Of a DNA stretch of 64,000 nucleotides, positions 22,501 through 36,100 are shown in pieces. The number at the start of each line of letters is the position of its first letter. The stretch's first letter is position 1. Origin of the DNA: Actinernus sp. WN-2022 (Eukaryota; Cnidaria; Anthozoa; Actiniaria; Actinernidae); assembly GCA_030867875.1 (NCBI GenBank), contig JAOWCC010000064.1:33254802-33318801 (forward strand), read 5' to 3'. The position numbers were made by a program, and so were the translations under genes. The notes under the pieces were generated by a model. It ran no database searches, was not told where the DNA came from, and was given only the letters and a program-made list of their open reading frames with translations.

Positions 22501-25500
22501 CACCTAGATCTCTTGACCGCTATACACTGTACCATATATGAGTGAATCACATGACCCAAACAACACAATAGACATTGTTTAGATCTCTTATACACTGTAC
22601 CATATATGAGTGAATCACATGAACCAGACAACACAATAGACATCACCTAGATCTCTTGACTATACACTGTACCATATATGAGTGAATCACATGACCCAGA
22701 CAACACAATAGACATCACCTAGATCTCTTGACTATACACTGTACCATATATGAGTGAATCACATGAACCAGACAACACAATAGACATCACTTAGATCTCT
22801 TATACACTGTACCATATATGAGTGAATCACATGACCCAGACAACACAATAGACATCACCTAGATCTCTTATACACTGTACCATATATGAGTGAATCACAT
22901 GACCCAGACAACACAATAGACATCACCTAGATCTCTTGACTATACACTGTACCATATATGAGTGAATCACATGAACCAGACAACACAATAGACATCACCT
23001 AGATCTCTTATACACTGTACCATATATGAGTGAATCACATGACCCAGACAACACAATAGACATCACCTAGATCTCTTGACTATACACTGTACCATATATG
23101 AGTGAATCACATGAACCAGACAACACAATTAATAGACATCACTTAGATCTCTTATACACTGTACCATATATGAGTGAATCACATGACCCAGACAACACAA
23201 TAGACATCACCTAGATCTCTTATACACTGTACCATATATGAGTGAATCACATGACTCAGACAACACAATAGACATCACCTAGATCTCTTATACACTGTAC
23301 CATATATGAGTGAATCACATGACCCAGACAACACAATAGACATCACCTAGATCTCTTATACACTGTACCATATATGAGTGAATCACATGACCCAGACAAT
23401 TACACAATAGACATCACCTACATTGTAGATCTATATCTCTTATACACTGTACCATATATGAGTGAATCACATGACCCAGACAACACAATAGACATCACCT
23501 AGATCTCTTATACACTGTACCATATATGAGTGAATCACATGACCCAGACAACACAATAGACATCACCTAGATCTCTTATACACTGTACCATATATGAGTG
23601 AATCACATGACCCAGACAACACAATAGACATCACCTAGATCTCTTATACACTGTACCATATATGAGTGAATCACATGACCCAGACAACACAATAGACATC
23701 ACCTAGATCTTTTATACACTGTACCATATATGAGTGAATCACATGACCCAGACAACACAATAGACATCACCTAGATCTCTTATACACTGTACCATATATG
23801 AGTGAATCACATGACACAGACAACACAATAGACATCACCTAGATCTCTTGACCGCTATACACTGTACCATATATGAGTGAATCACATGATCCAGACAACA
23901 CAAGAGACCATCACCTACATATCTTGACTATACACTGTACCATATATGAGTGAATCACATGACCCAGACAACACAATAGACATCACCTAGATCTCTTATA
24001 CACTGTACCATATATGAGTGAATCACATGACACAGACAACACAATAGACATCACCTAGATCTCTTGACCGCTATACACTGTACCATATATGAGTGAATCA
24101 CATGACCCAGACAACACAAGAGACATCACCTAGATCTCTTGACCGCTATACACTGTACCATATATGAGTGAATCACATGACCCAAACAACACAATAGACA
24201 TTGTTTAGATCTCTTATACACTGTACCATATATGAGTGAATCACATGAACCAGACAACACAATAGACATCACCTAGATCTCTTGACTATACACTGTACCA
24301 TATATGAGTGAATCACATGACCCAGACAACACAATAGACATCACCTAGATCTCTTGACTATACACTGTACCATATATGAGTGAATCACATGAACCAGACA
24401 ACACAATAGACATCACTTAGATCTCTTATACACTGTACCATATATGAGTGAATCACATGACCCAGACAACACAATAGACATCACCTAGATCTCTTATACA
24501 CTGTACCATATATGAGTGAATCACATGACCCAGACAACACAATAGACATCACCTAGATCTCTTGACTATACACTGTACCATATATGAGTGAATCACATGA
24601 ACCAGACAACACAATAGACATCACCTAGATCTCTTATACACTGTACCATATATGAGTGAATCACATGACCCAGACAACACAATAGACATCACCTAGATCT
24701 CTTGACTATACACTGTACCATATATGAGTGAATCACATGAACCAGACAACACAATTAATAGACATCACTTAGATCTCTTATACACTGTACCATATATGAG
24801 TGAATCACATGACCCAGACAACACAATAGACATCACCTAGATCTCTTATACACTGTACCATATATGAGTGAATCACATGACTCAGACAACACAATAGACA
24901 TCACCTAGATCTCTTATACACTGTACCATATATGAGTGAATCACATGACCCAGACAACACAATAGACATCACCTAGATCTCTTATACACTGTACCATATA
25001 TGAGTGAATCACATGACCCAGACAATTACACAATAGACATCACCTACATTGTAGATCTATATCTCTTATACACTGTACCATATATGAGTGAATCACATGA
25101 CCCAGACAACACAATAGACATCACCTAGATCTCTTATACACTGTACCATATATGAGTGAATCACATGACCCAGACAACACAATAGACATCACCTAGATCT
25201 CTTATACACTGTACCATATATGAGTGAATCACATGACCCAGACAACACAATAGACATCACCTAGATCTCTTATACACTGTACCATATATGAGTGAATCAC
25301 ATGACCCAGACAACACAATAGACATCACCTAGATCTTTTATACACTGTACCATATATGAGTGAATCACATGACCCAGACAACACAATAGACATCACCTAG
25401 ATCTCTTATACACTGTACCATATATGAGTGAATCACATGACACAGACAACACAATAGACATCACCTAGATCTCTTGACCGCTATACACTGTACCATATAT

Positions 25501-26700
25501 GAGTGAATCACATGATCCAGACAACACAAGAGACCATCACCTACATATCTTGACTATACACTGTACTATATATGAGTGAATCACATGACCCAGACAACAC
25601 AATAGACATCACCTAGATCTCTTATACACTGTACCATATATGAGTGAATCACATGACCCAGACAACACAATAGACATCACCTAGATCTCTTGACTATACA
25701 CTGTACCATATATGAGTGAATCACATGAACCAGACAACACAATAGACATCACCTAGATCTCTTATACACTGTACCATATATGAGTGAATCACATGACCCA
25801 GACAACACAATAGACATCACCTAGATCTCTTGACTATACACTGTACCATATATGAGTGAATCACATGAACCAGACAACACAATAGACATCACTTAGATCT
25901 CTTATACACTGTACTATATATGAGTGAATCACATGACCCAGACAACACAATAGACATCACCTAGATCTCTTATACACTGTACCATATATGAGTGAATCAC
26001 ATGACCCAGACAACACAATAGACATCACCTACATTGTAGATCTCTTATACACTGTACCATATATGAGTGAATCACATGACCCAGACAACACAATAGACAT
26101 CATCTAGATCTCTTATACACTGTACCATATATGAGTGAATCACATGACCCAGACAACACAATAGACATCACCTAGATCTCTTATACACTGTACCATATAT
26201 GAGTGAATCACATGACCCAGACAACACAATAGACATCACCTAGATCTCTTATACACTGTACCATATATGAGTGAATCACATGACCCAGACAACACAATAG
26301 ACATCACCTAGATCTCTTATACACTGTACCATATATGAGTGAATCACATGACACAGACAACACAATAGACATCACCTAGATCTCTTGACCGCTATACACT
26401 GTACCATATATGAGTGAATCACATGACCCAAACAACACAATAGACATTGTTTAGATCTCTTATACACTGTACCATATATGAGTGAATCACATGACCCAGA
26501 CAACACAATAGACATCACCTAGATCTCTTATACACTGTACCATATATGAGTGAATCACATGACCCAGACAACACAATAGACATCACCTAGATCTCTTATA
26601 CACTGTACCATATATGAGTGAATCACATGACACAGACAACACAATAGACATCACCTAGATCTCTTGACTATACACTGCTGTACCCGTACCAGAGTAGTGC
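19529..26700. repeat. Satellite array, 68-74 bp unit, higher-order structure
   Basis: About 100 head-to-tail units. Each runs through ACCCAGACAACACAATAGAC, ATCACCTAGATCTCTT, ATACACTGTACCATATATGA and GTGAATCACATG. Unit length is 68 bp, or 71 and 74 bp when GAC or GACCGC is inserted after CTCTT. Rare marker variants recur in the same order: ACCCAAAC...CATTGTTTAG starts at 20081, 22554, 24180 and 26426; an extra AATT before AATAGAC occurs near 20655, 23127 and 24753; CATTGTAGATCTATATCTC occurs near 20948, 21102, 23420 and 25045. Blocks are therefore about 2.47, 1.63 and 2.25 kb, made by unequal exchange or local duplication. No frame is open, so it is non-coding. The right edge degrades near 26690, immediately before the region shared with NHL copy 1. 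Confidence 0.95.
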
Positions 26701-26905
26701 ACAACGGCCCAGACAACACCTTTTGAAAATGACTACATATTAATTTACTTTCTCAAAATAACAAATAGCTATTATAATTGAAGGTTAATTTAGAAAAGTA
26801 TTTTTCTAACTCCTCTACTATATATTATTTCATCATCTGAGAAAAAAATCAGTCTAATTGCAACTAAAGTAGCTCGGGTCGTACTAGCACGAGGAAGTAC
26901 GTTAA

Positions 26906-29267
26906 CTACACAAACATGTACGTTAGCTTTCCTGTTGTTTTATTGAGAACAGCAATACTACCCTCTGGAGTCACTGCTAAACTACAGAAAAAAATAAACT
27001 GTAGCTCTTCAGTAACTTTGACTGAACGTACATGTGATCCGTCACATGTATAAATCTCCAACATGCCAACGCCATCGCGCGTAATAGTGTTGACAACTAT
27101 CTGCTTGGAGTGAGGGTTATGTACAACTGCATATGGTCCATCATCACAATTCACTTTGATTTCGTTGATCAGCTGACCATCCTCACTGAATACAAAGATG
27201 GCATTTTTCTCTGGACAAGTCATCAACACACGTCCATCATCAGTTGTTGTCATGTCCCATATTGTCATATCCTCGGACACACCTGACAGTTTAAATGACT
27301 TGTGAATGATTTCCCCACCGCCCAGCTCAATGACACCGATGAACACTGATCGGAATGAATTACAAACTAGTAGATTTCCATGACTGTTAAGAGCTATATG
27401 GTAAACATAATTTCGACTTAGTGTTTCATTAATTGTTTTAATGGTTTGTAAATATTCGCCCAATTTACTGTAGACAAATATAAGTGAGCGTTCAGCCGAA
27501 TAATCTACATATAGTGCATACATCTTGCCTGATGCATTGTCGATAGTTATTTTTAACAGATGCAAATCGATCCAGTTATGCTCAGGTCGAACGAATTCAC
27601 CAAACGAAAAGATGAAATTACCATCCCTACTAAACACTTTTACTTGATTATTAACATCTTTATCACAAATGACAATGTTACCTTCACTTGTCACCGCCAT
27701 GTCGATTGCACCAATTAGCCTCTCTTCAACAGGCCTTTCTTTGTTCTTGAGATCCAGGATTTTAGAATATTCTTCGCATAAAGAAATGGGATGAGATAGT
27801 TTTCTTTTGGCAAAAGTGCCTAGATCATGGACAGGCACTGTTCTCCCTCGGCACAAACACTCATATTTCCACACAACAAAGTTCACTTCGGCTACATTTG
27901 ATACTAACTCACTTCGTTCCTCGTCTGCATTCAAGAACCAATTCTTTACCTTCCCCAGTCCTCCAACCCGTTTAAGAGCTTTGGCTACTTGCGATAGACT
28001 GTTGAGGTTTTCAACAGAAAGCTTGCATTCCTCGGCAACAGAAACACTCATTCTGTCTATGTTCTCTAAGATAGTAGCGATGACTCTAATTTTGAGAGCT
28101 AAAACTCGATCGGAAGGCGAGAGACTTTCATCGCTGTAGGCTTCGGTTGCCTTCCTCCTGGAATCTTTAAATCTTTCCTTGCATTCTTTAAGATCACTTA
28201 AAGCTTCAGGGCTTAAATCGTCGAGCCCAACATCTCCTAACTGAGATAGCAATTCTTCCATTCGTCCTGAACTCACCCGCTCAAGCCGCTGCGAAGCTGC
28301 TAAAGCTACTTCTGTCTCACGCTCTTCTACCCTGGTTTCCAGAGGTTAAATGTTTTGCCTTTTGTTGGTAAATTCGGTGGGCACGCGGAAGGCAAAACAA
28401 ATTCAACCTCTGGGCCAGGTCTGTTTGAATCTCGTTTTCATGCAGAATAGTGCGTCAGCAAAAAAGGTCTAGATTTTGATTGGCTAAGAGCAGCGCAAGT
28501 TATATTTGAAAATTGAAAGACCAGTGAAAAAAGTTGAAACACCAATTCAAATTACACTACCTTTTCACAAAGTCTCGAAACCAAAGATTCTAACGTTAAA
28601 TGTAATCTAACTTTGTACACACGTATTTCTTGCACGTAGTTGATAAAGAAAACTGCAGAGAAAGGGGAAGTTTCGGGTGAAAAGTTTTCAATTTTAGTTC
28701 GCGCGCGCTGCTGACGCAATCATCACTGCACGCCATTTCGAACATCAAGCGCGCGCTCAACGTGGGCGGTTTTGGACACGTGATGGGTATTATCCAATTA
28801 CAGGTTGTTGTGAGCGTTAGCCAATGGCTATCGGTCTCCATATTTTGGATGAATAAATTAAGTTCAAACAGACCTGGCCCAGAGGTTAAATTCGCCAGGG
28901 ATCCTCGCCAACGCTATTTACCAACAAAGGGCAAAACATTTAACCTCTGGAACCCAGGGTAACGCTCTTCCCGACTATCGTCTGACTTGGACTCTAGCTG
29001 CTTGAAGAAATGATACAAGTACACCACTCCTCCTTTTAAGAACTCAACACTCGACAGCAAACTTGCTCTACTCTGTGCCTCGAGTTTAAATTTGATATCG
29101 TTCAGCTCGCGGCTGATCAGCTTGCCTATCTTCTGGTCTGCTACATCTCTTTCACTCAGACGCTTCGCCGCTGCGTCTCGAAGTTTGTTGAAGATTAATT
29201 GTAGACCCAAAGAAGCACAACTAATTACAGTGGAAATTACAACAACCATTTTTTCACTTGTTGACAA
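26906..29267 (-). pseudogene. NHL-repeat protein, copy 2, interrupted by a MITE
   Basis: Paralogue of the gene at 7714-9837, same strand. The 5-prime part (29267 to about 28971) begins MSTSEKMVVVISTVISC; a second possible start, MVVVISTV, matches the start of copy 1. The rest (about 28318 to 26906) holds the helical region (SSGRMEELLSQLGDVGLDDL, KVKNWFLNADEERSELVSNV) and the propeller with NHL-like units (MAVTSEGNIVICDKDVNNQ, VFSRDGNFIFSFGEF, VFSEDGQLINEIKVN). A 634-bp MITE at 28328-28961 interrupts the helical region after SREER and shifts the frame. Otherwise the reading frame is intact. Downstream about 180 bp is also shared with copy 1. The upstream flank is broken by a LINE and by the 12.6-kb nest. 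The function of the intact protein is not known from sequence. Confidence 0.75.
28328..28961. mobile_element. 634-bp MITE with TACCCTGG ends and 9-bp TSD
   Basis: It begins TACCCTGGTTTCCAGAGG and ends with the near complement. ACGCTCTTC flanks it on both sides (28319-28327 and 28962-28970), and copy 1 of the gene has a single ACGCTCTTC at this point, which proves a 9-bp duplication. Each end of about 95 bp is itself a foldback: CCAGAGGTTAAATGTTTTGCC-like sequence is mirrored within the same arm by GGCAAAACAAATTCAACCTC. A 9-bp duplication is typical of Mutator-like and a few other superfamilies. No transposase is present. Confidence 0.9.
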
Positions 29268-29295
29268 AATCAGTGGATATGACGAGGAGCGATTT

Positions 29296-29916
29296 CGTAC
29301 TTTATTTATTTAAAAACACGGAGAATTCTAACAGATACAATCTGATTTCCATAGAAGCCGTGTGGTAAAAAATATTCTAATTACAAAATTGCGATATATC
29401 TAGGCTAAGCTAATATATTATAATTATGTTTTATTTACAATTTTTCTGGGTCATAAATGATTTAAATAATTATAAAAGATATCCTATCAAATGATAACTA
29501 CTAGATAAATAAATAAATAATTACATTAGTCACTAAGGAGAGTGGTGGTCGCAACTTGTTTCTTAAAAGAAACAAGAGACTTTGTTTCGCGTAGTTTGGC
29601 TGGAAGCCCATTCCATAATTTTGCACCATTGTATGATAAACTTTTTTTCAGGAATTCAGTTCTTGGTTGAGGGAGGCAAAGTTTTGTGTCAGATCCTCTT
29701 AAATTATAATGAGTCGAGTTTCCAACTGTTGTAAATAACTCGGTAAGGCCTGTTGGCGCGAAATTATTTCGGATTTTGTGCATAGTGACCGCTTTGCGTT
29801 TAGCCCTTCGTTCATCTAGTTTATCCCATCCTAGGGTATCTAAAAGTAACCTGGAGGTCGTATTATAGTCTGCTCTAAGAATTAGTCTAGCGGCTCTGTT
29901 TTGAATAAAAGGCATT
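29296..29916 (-). mobile_element. LINE 3-prime fragment with ORF2 C-terminus
   Basis: The open segment 29526-29915 on the minus strand encodes IQNRAARLILRADYNTTSR, then LGWDKLDERRAKRKAVTMHK, then a terminal block with NGAKLWNGLPAKLRETKSL. This is the region after the catalytic domain in CR1/L2-like LINEs. AATAAATAAATAA at 29508-29520 lies in its 3-prime untranslated part. Comparison with copy 1 upstream DNA shows it was inserted between the NHL gene start and the conserved AGCTCCCTACTTTCT block. Confidence 0.8.
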
Positions 29917-31050
29917 AGACCGCCAGCAGCTCCCTACTTTCTCTGAAGTCGGGAAACTATCTCAGTAGGAATCGTATGGTTCTACTTCAGAGACGTTTAG
30001 GAATAGGCCTTTTGCAACAGACGGTCACGTGACTTGTTGGCCCATAGCAACGCCATACTGGGTTGCAAGCTAACCAGTTCTCCCTTGACAACCAACAGAG
30101 CTTGACTGAGCCGTGGTATCATAGCTGGACTTCGAAGCGTTTTTCCGTCTTACTTACTAAATTCATCTCGAAATAAGTCTTATACAGAACAAAAGTAAAG
30201 GTTTTTCTTTACTTTTGATCCGGTATTTTGTCAAATATGCGGCGCAAAATAGAGTTTGGACGCTCAAACGAACTCACCTCGAATCTCAGGCATGGCAAAC
30301 ATGGCGGCCGCTAAACACAACTTAGTGAACTCTTTCGATTGCTTGTTTTAATGCTAGTGAATAATCGGTCAAACACAATAAGCTTTTGCTCAGGACTCCA
30401 AAGAATATTGGGATGAATACTGTTTACTCTAGGCGCTCGTACATGTACTTAAAAAAAATCCTGTGTTTATATAACTTTAATTAAGCTACGAAAATATTCA
30501 TAAATGTTGTATTATTTAAATGTTCGTTCGCCCTTTGCCTTAACTTAGAAAAGGACAGGATATGGCTAGCTACATGTACTTGAGGAGATGCAGAAATTAT
30601 CTTAGAATATTATTTTAGTTTGATACTGAATCTGTGGGTGTTACATATCCAGTTTTGAAGCAAAGAAAAATATCAGGACTTTGATAAGTTTTATATATCC
30701 CTACTTAGTCATTGGAGAGAATGTTATATATTTTGTTTCTTATTTTGCTATTAGCCAGTAACAGGCATACATTATTAACCACTCGCTATACAATTTTAAT
30801 ATTATTAAAGGAACACTGTCAATTAACCCAAAAATGATAAACATTCTCATGACTAAAGACAAAAATATGAGAAACCTCTGCTCGCAGGGTACAAAAATAT
30901 CTACTCAGATTACCAGAGTATGCAGTGTACTAGCCGAGAAAATTTGAGACAATTTTGATAAAGGATGGCAAAGATTTGAGTGGATGAAAAATACTGCTTT
31001 TAAGAGAAATTTAGAGCAACTTGAAATATGTTCACTGTAACCGAAATGAA

Positions 31051-31275
31051 GTTTATAGAGGCCCGGTTATTAGGGGGAGGTGGGGTGCTGTTATCCCTAT
31101 ATTTTTCAGGATAGTTAATCACTTATCCCCGAGATGCAGATGGCTGTTATCGATTAGCCTGATGGACTTTGGTTATCCCTTATCCCTACTGTTTTCTGGT
31201 TTGTTATCCCTTATCCCAGTCATTATTTTGCTAGTTATCCCTTATCCCCAATACCCCTAACCAGGCCTCTTTATA
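31051..31275. mobile_element. Old MITE within family A (TTATCCC repeats)
   Basis: GAGGCCCGGTTATTAGGGG and CCCCTAACCAGGCCTC form inverted ends around several GTTATCCCTTATCCC words. The same block is present in copy B at about 38481-38695, so it was inserted before the two copies diverged. Confidence 0.5.
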
Positions 31276-32465
31276 TAATTAGCTTTTGTAATCCACTTTG
31301 TCATCCTTTATTGAAAAATTTTGAAAACCATATCCGGGAATTCACATAGTATTACTCTTCGAATTCAGGGTGTTATTTTTTGTAATTTTGTTTTAAAGAA
31401 ACTTGAAGATTCAATTCCAATGACAGTGCCCCTTTGACACCACTAGACCATGTAAAAATATATATTAGATTAATAAACACTATCAGACCCTAATTCCTTA
31501 ATTTTTTGGTTTTATATGCCTTGCTTCTTCCTGGGGGTACTCCCATATATGGACTATACGGGGATGATCCACTGGACAGGGTATGGTTTTTCGAGTTTCT
31601 GGTCTTATTTAGATGGGGTATCCATTTTCACATTGACAGATCTTGAACAGGGTATGGTATTTATCACTTTTGACATGACATTTATCTGATGTAAACATCA
31701 TACTCATTACCAGATATCGATTTGTAATCAGTTTATCCCTGACCTCTAAATAAAACAGTCGACTTTATAGACACTTCTTGTGGATTCTTGTCGTATTTTC
31801 GTCTTATAGAAGGGTATAAAATTTTAACACTTTGTCTAGTTGAACAAGGTATGGAAATTTGAGGTTTTTGTCTTAAACAGGGTAAGGGTTTCAGAGCCCC
31901 AGCGGCACACCATTACCCAACTTTGGGTAGAGTACCTCCTCCCCCCCCTCCCCGGGCCCTGACTGTATGAAGTATAATGATTGATATCCAGATTAACGAT
32001 GCCTAATTTGCACTTAAAGAAAAACACCAAGTCTAAGTATTCCAGCCAGTTAAGATTAATTAATTTAATAATTAGATTAAATAAAATAAATTAAATTCTT
32101 AAGTTCTTTATCATTTTCTAGCATGTCACTTTTTGAAACATTAGAGTTGATGTATTTGCTGCAGGAAGCTTACAAGGTGTTTAATAAGTTCTCAATATTT
32201 CATGTCACCACACCAAACATAGGAAAAATATAGTTGAGAAAAACTGACTCCCTCTTTAATATTAAAGAAAAAGAGCTAGCCAGAAAAAAATACCGATTTA
32301 CAGGTGCCAGAGCACTAACTGATTGCTATATGGTTAATTATAGACACATGATAACACAAGACCAGTTCTTCAAAGTTAAATATTTTATTTATTTTTCATT
32401 TTTTCTGTCTAGAACTTTCACAGTGCACTACAGACAGGGCTTCTGACAGGGTGCGGGAAAAAAAG

Positions 32466-32640
32466 TCAAATTGTGCGGGATTTTGGGGGCATATTGTGCG
32501 GGGAAAAACGCCGATTGTGCGGGAATTGTGCGGGATTTTTTTCGGTAAAAAACGCCGATTGTGCGGGATTTTTTCGCGCGGGATCATTGGGGGCATATTG
32601 CGCGGTAAAAAACGCCGATTTTGCGGGATTTTTTCGGCGT
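32466..32640 (+). promoter_or_regulatory. Subterminal repeats of hAT element C, left
   Basis: The word ATTGTGCGGG or a one-base variant occurs about six times, alternating with AAAAACGCCGATT. Clustered subterminal repeats are the usual transposase-binding sites of hAT elements. The CGG core is notable because the transposase has a CGGBP1-like zinc finger. Confidence 0.55.
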
Positions 32641-33134
32641 GATTTCCGTAATTTAAAGGAAGTAACATGTTTAAGCACTGTGTCTGTTGGTGATCCGGGG
32701 TACTTTGCACGCTACTGTAAATGTAACCATGTGACGGTGGAAGGAGAGTGAGTGGGATTAGTGCGTCCATTTGTCGCGGACAAAACACGATCCTTGATGG
32801 AGGCATATTAACAAAATACACATATGCGATTGCTCAAAATAATAGATGCAATGTATCTTTCCATTTCCGTTTTATTGTCTCGTAATGTCACAAACAGACG
32901 TAGGAACTTTTACAGCCTCTACAGAAAAAGAGGCGTCAATGTCAACAATGAGCAAATAAACAGCAGTTGCAAAATTCTGGGGGAGAGTTTTCTGAATGAT
33001 TGATTGATAATAATTACTTCCCTCAGGAACACCTTGAAAAATATTGAAATTCATCTCCTACAGTATAATTAGTTCTAGTAGATAGATGAACACATCACTA
33101 AGTTTAACGACAAATACCCGAGTAATGTACTATT

Positions 33135-36100
33135 TCAGGATGTCTTCCTGCTTTTTCTCAGATGCTTGTAAACATTCTCCACTTCTTCATGCTTAGGAAA
33201 GGAGAAGGGTCCGACGCCGACGATGGCAACCGGTCCATAGACTACGCAGAGCTGATAGCAAGTGTCAATGTCATCACGTGTTGGCCAGTCATACACTCGT
33301 GCTCCTACAGAATGGAGGAACTTGAACTTGATTCGGGCTTCGTCTCCGTGCTCTAGTGCTCTTCCAAAGTAGATCGATCGCTTGCCTGTATACTCTACGG
33401 CATAGTACTCCCCGATTACAATTTCAGGAGCGTCGATACGGCGGATTTCGTGATCATGCAGTTCGAGGATCATGTGTTTTCTGAAGCTACAAATGCTCTC
33501 GATAGACACAGATGCAGTTTCCAGCAGCAAACACCTCGCATACATACATACGAATACTCCACAGTCAAATGCATTCTCCTGCTGTGAAAGGTCATCAGGT
33601 GAATTACAGGAGAAGTGCCACTCTTTCATGTCAAGATCACTATCCAGTTCCTTTAACATGCCCCACAGTTTTGTGATCGCACTTTGGACAGTTGGCTTAA
33701 CAAAATCACCGGCCCTGCTGTCCAAAGCAACGACTTTCTTTTCTACAGGTAGAACCACAAGGAGAAACCAATGCTTGGAGCTGCTAGGGTTGCATAGAAT
33801 CAAAACGACATCTTGCTCAAGAATCGCAGCTTTGCCCTTCAAGACATCTTTAGTCGCCCTCTTCCCAATTCCAGTCTCAAACTTCTCCCACTCGATGACT
33901 TCAGCTTTAGTTTCTGTCGATGTTTCCTTCAGGAGATTTAAATACTCGTGTATCACAAAGTTGTTTAGGTAGTTTTCTTCATCGATGGGCTTGCCGCCAA
34001 GAAGCGCCTCAAGGTCTTGCTTGTCTATCATGCTGCTGTTGCACTCAACTGTTCCATCAATTAAACAACTTAAGATGGGTCCCTTGTGGGCTGGGAAGTT
34101 ACAGGTGGCTTGATGTTGTCGGATCTTTGGTGCTGTTGTTTCATCGAGCCCAAAGTGTACATTGGGCTTAGGAGGAGGCTGGGAGACAGCAGGGACATGA
34201 CAATCTGTTTTATTGTCGGTATGTGGTTTGCTGAAGAAGCTCTTGAGAGATGAGCGAAAGGTTTTGCCGGCTACCTCTTTGCCCTTTTTGGTTGTTACAT
34301 CGGCCTTTACCTCAACTTTACGTTTCTTTGCAGGAATGGTTCCTTTCTCTTTCTGTGCTGCAGGAATGGTTCCTTTCTCTTTCTGTGCTGCGGGAGTGGT
34401 TTCTTTCTTATCATTCTCATAGATAGCAGGTCGTTTGGTTGCCTTTTTAGGCTCGCTAATGATGTTCTCTAAACTTCGTCTCTTTTGATCCTCTACAGCT
34501 GACTTAATTCGCAAATTCCAGTTTAGGAAGTGGAATGCCTTGATTGTGTTAGGCGCCAGTGATCTTCGTTTTTCGTCGAGAATGGCATTATAGGCCGAAA
34601 ACGATCTCTCGACGTCATAGGATCCGATCGTTGATGTACAATAACATGAGGCAATATCATACAATTGTGGAAGGCTAGCGGCCTTTGCCTTCCAAAATTG
34701 CTTAATATCAATAGCGTCCCCCGCAGTAACATTCTTGACAGCTTGCGGGCCTAGTGTGTAGACATAAAGATCCCATTCCTCCTTGGGAACGGAATCCATC
34801 CCTGGAATGCTGTCACAGCAACCATAGGAGATATCACAGTCGATCAGGTTCATGGGATCTAAAACTCGAACCTGCTCGAGGAAGGAAGATGCTGGCTGGG
34901 CTCCATCCACGAAGTACTTTTCCAGTTTCGTGAGAGCAGCTTTGAAGGCGGACTTCGCGAAACCAATCATGTCCTTCCTTTCCTCAGTGGAGAACTTAGT
35001 CGGGCCACCTTCAAAACAAAATTCAAAGTCTTCTTCTCCGCCTTCAGCATTCACATTCAAAAATCGCATAAGACTCTCCATTACTCCGTGAACCTCGGTT
35101 ACGTGCGGTATCTGCTCTTGGAAAAAGTTCAAGCAACTTAATAAGGTAGGGGCCTTGACTTTAACCAAGGTAATCTGTGCGTGAAGCCGTCTCATGAACA
35201 CTTCGTCAGCGTACATTTCCTCGAGGCGGAGAAGGGAATTAGAAGCAGATTTCCCAGATCTCTTGCTTTCCTCAGGAATAAAATCTGCGAGGACCATGTA
35301 GTACTCTGCGTAATAGATGGCCGAGTCTAACCAGGCGCTCCAACTCTTGGTGGTTGGGTTTGGCGGCATTTTTGCTTTCTCGCCAGTGCGAGTATGCAAA
35401 AAGTTCAGGAAACGGCTCTTCCTACCGCTGGGAATAAAAAATAGATTCCTGAAACATTTCATGTATTCCGTTAGCTCACGGAAAGATTTCTTAAAGTCGG
35501 AGGCTACGAGATTAACGATATGGCTATTACACGTTATATGGACAGCCTGGGTAAACAGATTCGACAGTGTTTCGCGGAATGCTTTCTTCATATATCCAAC
35601 GTTATCTGAGCTAAAGACACGCACACGATCAAACTCTATGCCAAATTCGTGAACAGTTCTCACAACTGCCTGGGAAACCGTTTGGTTGTTTGTTTCATTC
35701 AAAAAGTGAGTATCCAGTAAATATGCTACACACCGGCCTGTTGGAGAAAGTTCATCAAAGTCCAACATAACGGCCATGACATCTAGAGCGTATCGGCCCT
35801 CATCGTCACTCAGTTCATCGACCATTAAAGCCACATTCTTTCCCTTGACGAGTTCTTTAAGCTCTGCCCTCTCGATTTCGTATACGTCAAACAAATAATA
35901 ATCGCGCAGTTGTGAGCACTTAGGAATTGCGCCACCGTTGTAAACTCTTGTCTGGAAAAACTTTCTCAACTCTACATTGTCAGACTTATGCAGCGGTATA
36001 TTTGCTGCACAACAAGCCCTAATCCACTCGTGGCAGACTTTTATTTTCTCTAATTGAGAAACTGATTTGCATTCCAGGGAGGTCTTGAGGGTTTGTTGTT

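Noticed and set aside
19529..26700. Possible CRISPR array
   Set aside because: Whole units repeat head to tail with no unique spacers; this is a eukaryotic satellite.
32396..32821. Open frames in the left end of the hAT element
   Set aside because: They are built from ATTGTGCGGG and AAAAACGCC subterminal repeats on both strands and show no domain.
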